Source: Dyella marensis (GTDB taxonomy: Bacteria; Pseudomonadota; Gammaproteobacteria; Xanthomonadales; Rhodanobacteraceae). Taken from it: a stretch of 64,000 bases of DNA. Position 1 is the stretch's first letter. Each line of letters starts with the position of its first letter. Shown piece after piece: positions 1-6,594 of this stretch. Location of the stretch: contig NZ_FONH01000003.1 of NCBI RefSeq assembly GCF_900112865.1, forward strand, positions 204,005 through 268,004, in the 5' to 3' direction. Position numbers and translations under genes: made by a program. The notes beneath the pieces are model-generated. The model saw only the letters and a list, made by a program, of their open reading frames with translations, did no database searches and was not told where the DNA came from.

Positions 1-405
1 GATGCCTGGTGTCGCAATCAATTGCTGGTCGATGCGCACTGCAAGGTGCAGGGCTGCACCCTGGCCGGGCGCGGCACTCTGCTGTCCGCGGTGGACCTGC
101 AGGCCTGGTGCCTGAAGCTGCCGCCGTTCCTGGAGGGCGAGCTGACGGAGCTGCACCTGTGCAGCGTGAGCGACCGCATCGGCCTGCACCTGCAGCGGCC
201 GGTGCAGGAAAACCTCACCGCGGTGACGGTAGCCCTGGTCGACCCCGCGCGCGACGGGCATACCCTGTACGACGCCTGGCACAGCGGGCGCGGCCTGCTG
301 TTCCTGGTCACCCAGCTGCAGCTGCAGGAATTCTTCGCGCAACTGGAGCGTGCGATGCACCGCTTCCCGGTGCGCTACGGCCACGCACAGCGCCAGCCGG
401 CCTAG
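1..405 (+). CDS. 3' part of an unrecognised gene, cut by the left window edge
   Basis: The reading frame is open from base 1 and ends at TAG 403-405, so the true start probably lies outside the window; the TTG at 22 is only the first possible start codon inside it. The visible 134 residues alternate short hydrophobic stretches with charged ones and show no signal peptide or membrane segment. The C-terminal half looks like a mixed alpha/beta fold. I recognise no family. It converges with the aldo/keto reductase gene that ends at 427. Confidence 0.5.
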   Translation, partial: DAWCRNQLLVDAHCKVQGCTLAGRGTLLSAVDLQAWCLKLPPFLEGELTELHLCSVSDRIGLHLQRPVQENLTAVTVALVDPARDGHTLYDAWHSGRGLLFLVTQLQLQEFFAQLERAMHRFPVRYGHAQRQPA

Positions 406-426
406 CTCCTTCCGGTAGAAGGCCGG

Positions 427-1317
427 TCAGGGCACCGGGTGCCCTTTGCCGGCCGTCCAGATCGCATACCAGTCCTCGTTGCCCAGCCGCACGTCCAGCG
501 CGGCCACCGCTTCGCGCAGGCCTTCCACGCGGCCGGTGCCGGTGACCGGATGCGGGCGCGAGGGATGGCGCAGCACCCAGGCGAAGGCGAGCGTCGCCAG
601 GCTGATCCCGAGCCGCGTCGCGATCGCCTCCATGCAGGCGCGTACGCGCACGGCCTGTTCGTCGGTGCCGGTGAACAGCCGGCCGCCGCCCAGCGGCGAC
701 CAGATCATCGGACGCAGGCCCAGCTGCTGGGCCTGGTCCAGCGTGCCGTCGTCGAGCGCGCCCAGCTGCAGCGGCGAAAGCTCGAGTTGGTTGGTGAGCA
801 GCGGCGTGCGCCCATGCAGCAGCGCGAACTGGCTGGCGCTGTGGTTAGACACGCCCCAGTGCCGCACCTTGCCTTCGCGGGTGAGCGTGGCGAAGGTGTC
901 GGCGAGCCCGGCGGCGTCCATCAGGTAGTCGGGGCGATGGATCAGCACCAGGTCGACGTGGTCGGTATGCAGGCATTGCAGCGAGCGCTCCACCTGCGCG
1001 CGCACGTAGGCGGCCGTGGTGTCGTAGTGATTCACTTGATACGGACGGCTGGCGGAGCGCAGGCGGATGCCGCACTTGGTCACCAGCTGCATGCGCCGGC
1101 GCAAGGACGGCGCGGCTTTCAACGCCTCGCCGAAGACCGCCTCTTCCGCATAGTCACCATAAATGTCGGCATGATCGAACGAGCTGATGCCCAGCTCCAG
1201 CGCCTGCTCGATCCAGCGCACGCGCGCCTGCACGTCGAGGTTCCAGCTGGTGAGGCGCCACAGGCCGGCGACGATGGGGGAGAGTTGCAGCTGCGGGGAG
1301 GCGGCGAGTGGTTGCAT
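427..1317 (-). CDS. Aldo/keto reductase (YdhF-like)
   Basis: Predicted cytoplasmic NADPH-dependent oxidoreductase of 296 residues with the (beta/alpha)8 aldo/keto reductase fold. The catalytic tetrad is visible as Asp48 (in SFDHADIYG), Tyr53, Lys81 (VTKCG) and His127 (LIHRPD). The length and the HADIYG and LVTKCGIR motifs fit the E. coli YdhF group, whose natural substrate is not established. The C-terminal segment around the ATRLG and LAFAW motifs forms the usual cofactor loop. The gene stands alone, with a family A repeat just upstream of its start, so the substrate cannot be inferred from neighbours. Confidence 0.88.
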   Translation of the reverse strand: MQPLAASPQLQLSPIVAGLWRLTSWNLDVQARVRWIEQALELGISSFDHADIYGDYAEEAVFGEALKAAPSLRRRMQLVTKCGIRLRSASRPYQVNHYDTTAAYVRAQVERSLQCLHTDHVDLVLIHRPDYLMDAAGLADTFATLTREGKVRHWGVSNHSASQFALLHGRTPLLTNQLELSPLQLGALDDGTLDQAQQLGLRPMIWSPLGGGRLFTGTDEQAVRVRACMEAIATRLGISLATLAFAWVLRHPSRPHPVTGTGRVEGLREAVAALDVRLGNEDWYAIWTAGKGHPVP

Positions 1318-1378
1318 GGCGGGGTCGATGCAGAAAGACGCTCATGCTATCGGCCGTTTAAGCGATGCGCATCAAGCT

Positions 1379-1505
1379 CGTCATGCCGGCGCAGGCCGGC
1401 ATCCAGTGACGACAGTGCATGGACGGGCGACAAGCCAGGAGCGACGCACGTTTTCGCTCGATCGTGGCGTGTCGCTACTGGATGCCGGCCTGCGCCGGCA
1501 TGACG
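1379..1505. repeat. Family A palindromic element (isolated copy)
   Basis: A 127-bp element with long inverted ends: the left arm runs from CGTCATGCCGGCGCAGG to ATCCAGT and the right arm mirrors it from ACTGGAT to CCGGCATGACG. The inner sequence is not conserved with the array copies at 56.8-57.7 kb, but the arms and overall length are. It ends 4 bp from the stop codon of the SDR gene (1510), as expected for an element tolerated just downstream of genes. Confidence 0.85.
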
Positions 1506-1509
1506 ATGG

Positions 1510-2238
1510 TCAGCACAGGCCGCCATTGACGGCGAGCACCTGCCGCGTGATGTAGCCCGCCTCCGGACTCAGCAGGAACTGCACGGCGGCGGCGACTTCG
1601 TCCGGCGTGCCCATGCGCTGCATCGGGATCGCCGCGAGGATTTCATCCAGCGGCAGCCCGGCGTCGACCATGTCGGTATCGATCAGCCCCGGCGCCACGC
1701 AGTTGACGGTGATGCGGCGCTTCGCCAGTTCCAGCGCCAGCGCCTTGGCCGCGCCGATCACGCCGGCTTTCGACGCGCTGTAGTTCACCTGGCCGCGGTT
1801 GCCGATCAGGCCGGATACCGAAGTGATGCACACGATGCGCCCCGGCGCGCGGCGGCGGATCATCGGCATCACCAGCGGATGCAGCACGTTGTAGAAGCCG
1901 TCGAGATTGGTGCGCAGCACCTGGTCCCAGTCCTCGTCAGTGAGCGCGGGAAAGGCGCCGTCACGGGTGAGTCCGGCATTGCACACCACGCCGTAATAAG
2001 CGCCATGCGCGGCCAGGTCGGCCTCCAGTGCGGCGGCGCAGGCGGCGCGGTCGGCGATGTCGAACTGCAGCACGCGCGCCTGGCGTCCCAGTGCCTGGAT
2101 CGCCGCCTGCACGGCTTCGGCCTCGTCGCGCCGCGAACGGCAGTGCAGCACCAGGTCGTAGCCCGCCTGCGCCAGGCGCAGGGCGATGGCGCGGCCGATG
2201 CCGCGGCTGGAACCGGTGACCAGGATGGTGTCGGTCAT
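1510..2238 (-). CDS. FabG-like 3-oxoacyl-ACP reductase (SDR)
   Basis: Classical short-chain dehydrogenase of 242 residues. The Rossmann motif TGSSRGIG is at residues 8-15, NAG at 87-89 and the catalytic Ser140, Tyr153 and Lys157 (YSASK) are all present, so it should be an active NADP(H) reductase. HCRSRRDEA after beta-2 suits an NADPH enzyme. It lies 43 bp downstream of a COG4648 membrane protein gene on the same strand. That pairing is typical of aryl-polyene/xanthomonadin-type pigment clusters, where such a reductase (FabG2/ApeQ type) reduces the growing polyene. The ketosynthases and dehydratases of such a cluster are not in this window, so the pigment role is an inference. Confidence 0.85.
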   Translation of the reverse strand: MTDTILVTGSSRGIGRAIALRLAQAGYDLVLHCRSRRDEAEAVQAAIQALGRQARVLQFDIADRAACAAALEADLAAHGAYYGVVCNAGLTRDGAFPALTDEDWDQVLRTNLDGFYNVLHPLVMPMIRRRAPGRIVCITSVSGLIGNRGQVNYSASKAGVIGAAKALALELAKRRITVNCVAPGLIDTDMVDAGLPLDEILAAIPMQRMGTPDEVAAAVQFLLSPEAGYITRQVLAVNGGLC

Positions 2239-2281
2239 GCGTGGCGATCCTCGATAAGCGCAGCGGCAACCATAGCGAAGT

Positions 2282-2830
2282 TCATGCGGCCTGCCGCAGC
2301 ACGCGGCGGCGCACCAGCCACTCGCCGGCGAACAGCGCGCCCATGATGAAGTAGGCGATCAGGCCGTTGTAGAGCGTCCACCAGCGCAGCGGCGCCCATA
2401 GCGTGAGCGCGGCCGATGCCAGCGCGTTGGCGGCGAAGAAGCCCATCCACAGCCAGGTGACCTTGCGCGTATACGGCACGGCCGCCGCCGGCAGCTGCGG
2501 ATCCTGCAGGCGCGCGATGCGCTCGATCATCGGCGGCCCGTAGCGCAGGGTCAGCCCGAAGGCGAGCAGCAGCAGCGTGCAGATCAGGGTGGGATACCAG
2601 CGCAATAGCTGCGATTCGCCGCTCAGAGCCAGCAAGGCGCAATAGGCCAGCGCGGCGCCGAGCATCCAGCGGCCGCCCGGCTGGCGCCACAGCGCGGGCG
2701 CGCGCAGCAGCCAGGCGACGCCCAGCGCCAGCGCGAACGCCTGCGGCGGCACGTGTTGCATGCCGAAATACACCAGGAAGGGATACAGCACGCCGACGGC
2801 GAGCAGCAGGAAGGACGTGAGTTTGCGCAT
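2282..2830 (-). CDS. COG4648-type multi-span membrane protein
   Basis: Inner-membrane protein of 182 residues with about six hydrophobic segments and charged connecting loops. The start is taken at MRKLTSF (ATG 2828-2830), since the preceding in-frame codons encode an arginine-rich stretch with no membrane character. From memory it matches the small COG4648 proteins found in aryl-polyene and xanthomonadin biosynthesis loci, where they may help deliver or anchor the lipid-linked polyene. Its exact biochemical role is unknown. It is probably co-transcribed with the FabG-like reductase downstream. Confidence 0.7.
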   Translation of the reverse strand: MRKLTSFLLLAVGVLYPFLVYFGMQHVPPQAFALALGVAWLLRAPALWRQPGGRWMLGAALAYCALLALSGESQLLRWYPTLICTLLLLAFGLTLRYGPPMIERIARLQDPQLPAAAVPYTRKVTWLWMGFFAANALASAALTLWAPLRWWTLYNGLIAYFIMGALFAGEWLVRRRVLRQAA

Positions 2831-2917
2831 GCGGCCGGTCGGCACTCCACGAAACAGGCGGGGTTCGCCGCCTCCGCGACGGTCTGGCCGAGGCGGGCGC
2901 ATGCTACCAGAGGCGGC

Positions 2918-5083
2918 TCAGCTGTCCCGCACTTCCAGCGCCAGCTCGGCCAGCCGCTCGCGCTGCGCCTGGATCAGGGCGAGCTGGCCCAGCACCAGCC
3001 GTGCGGTTTCGTCGCCGCCGACATACGCCGGCAAGGCCAGCAGCAGCGGCGCCGGCTCGTTCGTCTCCAGCGCTTCCGCCAGCTGCTCCAGCGCTTCCAC
3101 GGTCCGCGCGCCGCAGGCTTGCACGGCCTCGCGCGCATGCCCCGCGGCCAGCGCCTGGCGGTTGGCGCCCAGCGCGGACAGCTGGCTGAGCAGCACGTGC
3201 GCCGCGCCGAGGAAACGCAGCAGCGCTTCGCCGCCGCGCCGGTGCCGGCCCGGCTCGCGCAGCATGTTGGAGAGCACGCCGCTGAGGCTGGCATCGGCGT
3301 TGTGGGCGTCGCGCCGCGCGATGCGGTAGGGCAGGTCGTCGCGCCGCCCCTCGGCGTACTGGGCCAGGATCCGCGCCAGGTAGCGCGCATCGCAGCGCAG
3401 GGTGTCGGCCATCACCTGGTCGAGCCGGCGTCCCTGCCAGTCCGGCAACACCAGATGGATGGCCAGCGCGGTGATCGCCACGCCGATCAGCGTGTCCACC
3501 ATGCGCGGCCACATCACCTCGTAGCCGTTGCCGACCTGGTTGAAGCACAGCACCACGAACAGCGTGATCGCCGCGGTCGCCAGCGTGTAGCGGCGCTGGC
3601 GCGCGGCGAAGAACACCACGCCGGCGACGATCAGCAAGGGCACCTGCGCCGGTCCGAACGGCAGCAGGCGCAGCGCCGCCCAGCCGGCGACCAGCCCGGC
3701 CAGCGTGCCGGCCGTGCGCTGCAGCAGGCGCCGCCGCGTGGCGCCGTAGCTGGGCTGGCACACCAGCAGGGTGGTCAGCAGGATCCAGTAGCCATTGAGC
3801 GGGTGCACCACGCGCAGCACCGCATAGCCGGCCAGCAAGGCCAGCGCCAGGCGCAGCGCATGGCGGAAGCGGAACGAGCGCGGCGTGAACTGGATGCGGA
3901 TGCGTTCCCAGGCTTCGGCGAGGTTGCCCGGTCCCGGATCCTGCAGCGCGCTTTCCTCGCCCGGGACGGGGCCGCTGGCCGGTTGTTCGTGTTCGAGCAG
4001 CGCCTGGATCGCTTCCATATTGCGCAGCAGGGCGTCCAGCGACTGCAGCAGCTGCGTCGTCGGCGGCGCGGACTGCATGCGCAGCGCGTCGATCGCGTCG
4101 TGCACGTCGTTGAGCGCGGCGCGCGCGGTGCCGTCGACCTGCAGGGACGTGCGCAGGCGCAGCGTCCGCGCGCGGTGCCGGCACAGGCCGGCGTGGCGGC
4201 GCAGCAGGTGTTCGCAGCGGAACAGCACGTCGCTGTGGAAGAACGCCTCGGCCAGCGCGTCGTACGGATAATGCGAGGAGCTGACGCGCTCGTGGATGTC
4301 CTGCGCGGCGAAATACAGGCGCAGGCGCTCGGCGGTGGGGCCGCTGGGCCGGCGCGGGCCGATGCGGTCGATCAGCACCAGCCGCGTCTCGTTGAGCGCC
4401 TGCACCACTTTTTCGTTGCGCATGGCCAGGTCCTGCTGCAGCGCCTCGCGGTCCACGCCCGGCAGGGGCGCGAACAGCGCCGCCTTGCTTTCCAGATAGC
4501 CGGCCAGCGCATCGAAGGTGCGCGCCAGCGCATGGCGCACCGCCTGCTGCGGCGACAGCGCGCTCCACAGCAGCGACAGCAGGCCGTACCAGGCGGCGCC
4601 GCCCAGCAGCAGGGCGGACTCGCCGAAGACGCCGGGATGCGCGCCGGAGCGGGCAGCGGCATCCGCGGCGATCATGGTGTAGACCGATAGCAGCAGGGTC
4701 GAGCCGGCGATGGCGGCGTAGCGATGGCTGGCCGCGCCGAGCATCACCAGCGCAAACGTGGCCAGTGGCAGGCCCAGCGCGAACAGCACCGGGTGCGGCA
4801 GCAGCAGCTGGACCGCGCCCGCGGCGACGGCGTAGCAGGCCAGGGTCACCAGCAGGGTGACCAGCCGGCTGCGCCAATGGTCCTCGGTCTCCGCGAGCGC
4901 GCAGGCGATCACCCCGAGCAGGGCGGGGATCGCATCGGCGAAGCGGCCTTCGGCCAGGCAATAGAGCACCACGCCGCCCAGGCCGAGCAGCACGCGCAGG
5001 CATTCGGCGAAGCGGTCCGAGCCGCGCAGGCGGCGCCAGGTATCGATGAGGGAAGCAGGAGGGAGGCTCACGCGCATCAGCAT
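2918..5083 (-). CDS. FUSC-family inner-membrane protein (YccS/YhfK-like)
   Basis: Large protein of 721 residues with the duplicated layout of the YccS/AaeB (FUSC) family: a hydrophobic bundle at roughly 25-170, a long soluble helical region at about 190-400, a second bundle at about 410-540 (including the SFRFRHALRLALALLAGY segment), then a cytoplasmic C-terminal domain. Relatives such as AaeB export aromatic acids; the function of YccS itself is unproven. ATG at 5081-5083 is used; a second in-frame ATG two codons later is equally possible. The gene is 87 bp upstream of the COG4648 gene and may belong to the same transcription unit. Confidence 0.85.
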   Translation of the reverse strand: MLMRVSLPPASLIDTWRRLRGSDRFAECLRVLLGLGGVVLYCLAEGRFADAIPALLGVIACALAETEDHWRSRLVTLLVTLACYAVAAGAVQLLLPHPVLFALGLPLATFALVMLGAASHRYAAIAGSTLLLSVYTMIAADAAARSGAHPGVFGESALLLGGAAWYGLLSLLWSALSPQQAVRHALARTFDALAGYLESKAALFAPLPGVDREALQQDLAMRNEKVVQALNETRLVLIDRIGPRRPSGPTAERLRLYFAAQDIHERVSSSHYPYDALAEAFFHSDVLFRCEHLLRRHAGLCRHRARTLRLRTSLQVDGTARAALNDVHDAIDALRMQSAPPTTQLLQSLDALLRNMEAIQALLEHEQPASGPVPGEESALQDPGPGNLAEAWERIRIQFTPRSFRFRHALRLALALLAGYAVLRVVHPLNGYWILLTTLLVCQPSYGATRRRLLQRTAGTLAGLVAGWAALRLLPFGPAQVPLLIVAGVVFFAARQRRYTLATAAITLFVVLCFNQVGNGYEVMWPRMVDTLIGVAITALAIHLVLPDWQGRRLDQVMADTLRCDARYLARILAQYAEGRRDDLPYRIARRDAHNADASLSGVLSNMLREPGRHRRGGEALLRFLGAAHVLLSQLSALGANRQALAAGHAREAVQACGARTVEALEQLAEALETNEPAPLLLALPAYVGGDETARLVLGQLALIQAQRERLAELALEVRDS

Positions 5084-5128
5084 ACGATGCGCGCGCCATC
5101 GTTGGGTCTGGGGAGTTATCGACGTTGC

Positions 5129-5204
5129 GCTCCGCCCGGCCCCTCATCCTGCCCTCTCCCCGGAGAGGAGAGGGGTATCGCATCCTGCCTGCGCAGGAAT
5201 GACG
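5129..5204. repeat. Chimeric repeat: family C left half joined to family A right half
   Basis: The stretch begins GCTCCGCCCGGCCCCTCA and CCCTCTCCCCGGAG, shared with 56638-56690, and continues directly into CCTGCCTGCGCAGGAATGACG, the right arm of a family A element. The two halves belong to different repeat families elsewhere in the window, which suggests recombination or nested insertion. Confidence 0.7.
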
Positions 5205-5236
5205 AAAAAAAACGCCTCCCGATCGGGAGGCGTTTT
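5205..5236 (-). terminator. Rho-independent terminator of the leucine dehydrogenase gene
   Basis: Read leftward, a perfect GC-rich hairpin (arms ACGCCTCCC and GGGAGGCGT around GATC, 5212-5233) is followed by eight T residues (complement of 5205-5212). It begins about 20 bp after the stop codon of the gene at 5258-6361. Confidence 0.9.
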
Positions 5237-5257
5237 CATAAACGACAACCGCGCGGC

Positions 5258-6361
5258 TTACTGCCCGCGCATCCGCCCGGCAAAGCGCGGCGCGCCATTC
5301 CCCATGTGCGGCAGCTTGATCTTGCCGATCGAGCTGATGCGCTCCTCCGCCAGGCGATCGGCCGCCTTATACGTCGGCACATTCTCCGACTTCGAAATCT
5401 CGAAGATCCGGCCCAGGTTGTAGTAAATCGTGCGCATCATGCGCATCGCACGCTCGCGGTTGTAACCGTCGATCTCCAGCGACACATTCATCACGCCGCC
5501 CGCGTTCACCGCGTAATCCGGCGCATACAGCACGCCGCGGCGGGTCAGCTCGTCGCCGATCGCATCGGTCGCCAGCTGATTGTTGGCGGCGCCGCAGATG
5601 ATCTTCGCCTTGATGCGATCGATGGTCTGCTCGTTGAGCGTGCCGCCCAGCGCGCACGGCGAGTACACGTCGGCGTCGACGTCGTAGATCTCGTCCAGGC
5701 CCACCGCCTCGCAACCCAGCTCGTCCACGCAGCGCTGCACCGCATCCTTGTTGATGTCGGTGACGAACACCTTGGCGCCCTGCTCGCGCAGCAGCTTGAT
5801 GAACTCGCTGCCGACGTGGCCGCAACCCTGCACGGCGTAGCTGTACTTGCCCACGTCCTCGTTGCCGTGCTTGACCTGCAGCGCGGCCATCAGGCCCTGC
5901 AGGGTGCCGAACGCGGTGAACGGCGACGGATCGCCGGAGCCGCCGTGCACCTGGTGCACGCCGGTCACGTATTCGGTTTCACGGAACACGTATTCCATGT
6001 CGTTGACGTCGATGCCGACGTCCTCGGCCGTGATGTAGCGGCCGTTGAGCGAGTTGACGAAGCGGCCGAAGGCGCGGAACAGCGCTTCGGACTTGTCCTT
6101 GGACGGATCGCCGATGATCACCGCCTTGCCGCCGCCCAGGTTCAGGCCGGCCACGGCGTTCTTGTAGGTCATGCCGCGCGACAGGCGCAGCACGTCGTTC
6201 ACCGCGTCCTGCTCGGTCTTGTACGGCCACATGCGCAGGCCGCCGAGGGCCGGGCCCAGCACCGTGTTGTGGATCGCGATGATGGCCTTCAGGCCGGCGT
6301 CCTTGTTGTGGCAGAAGACGACTTCTTCGTGCCCCGTTTTGGCGATGGTTTCGAAAATCAT
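5258..6361 (-). CDS. Leucine/branched-chain amino acid dehydrogenase
   Basis: NAD-dependent oxidative deaminase of the Glu/Leu/Phe/Val dehydrogenase family, 367 residues, the usual length for leucine dehydrogenase. Substrate-site signatures are present: GPALGG at 36-41, Lys67 (MTYKNA) and the catalytic Lys79 in the glycine-rich motif AGLNLGGGKAVI. The NAD-binding fold contains GCGHVG at 179-184. It would convert Leu, Ile and Val to branched 2-oxo acids, which in Xanthomonadales feed iso-branched fatty acid synthesis. Its own terminator downstream and another upstream (6451-6474) make it a single-gene transcript. Distinguishing leucine from valine preference is not possible by eye. Confidence 0.92.
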   Translation of the reverse strand: MIFETIAKTGHEEVVFCHNKDAGLKAIIAIHNTVLGPALGGLRMWPYKTEQDAVNDVLRLSRGMTYKNAVAGLNLGGGKAVIIGDPSKDKSEALFRAFGRFVNSLNGRYITAEDVGIDVNDMEYVFRETEYVTGVHQVHGGSGDPSPFTAFGTLQGLMAALQVKHGNEDVGKYSYAVQGCGHVGSEFIKLLREQGAKVFVTDINKDAVQRCVDELGCEAVGLDEIYDVDADVYSPCALGGTLNEQTIDRIKAKIICGAANNQLATDAIGDELTRRGVLYAPDYAVNAGGVMNVSLEIDGYNRERAMRMMRTIYYNLGRIFEISKSENVPTYKAADRLAEERISSIGKIKLPHMGNGAPRFAGRMRGQ

Positions 6362-6450
6362 TGGAACGGTGACTCCACGTTGGGGTGGCGCGGTTGGGGA
6401 TGCGGTTGTCGGTACGGCGGCCGGAACGGCGTGCGCATGCCTTTAAAGTC

Positions 6451-6474
6451 AAAACCCCGACCGGGGGTCGGGGT
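6451..6474 (-). terminator. Hairpin terminator downstream of the TonB receptor gene
   Basis: Read leftward, CACCCCGACC is followed by the complementary GGTCGGGGTTTT, giving a strong GC hairpin with a short T run. It lies 120 bp after the receptor stop codon and 90 bp before the leucine dehydrogenase start, so it separates the two genes. The U tract is short, so it may be imperfect. Confidence 0.65.
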
Positions 6475-6594
6475 GCTAACACAGTCCATAAGTCTAGCGG
6501 GTCACCCGGCGGGGCGCTGTTGCGTTGCAGCAGGAGGGCCGGGCGGGGCCGGCCAAGGCCCGCGCCAGGCCTTGGTCCGCCTCGATTCATTCGA

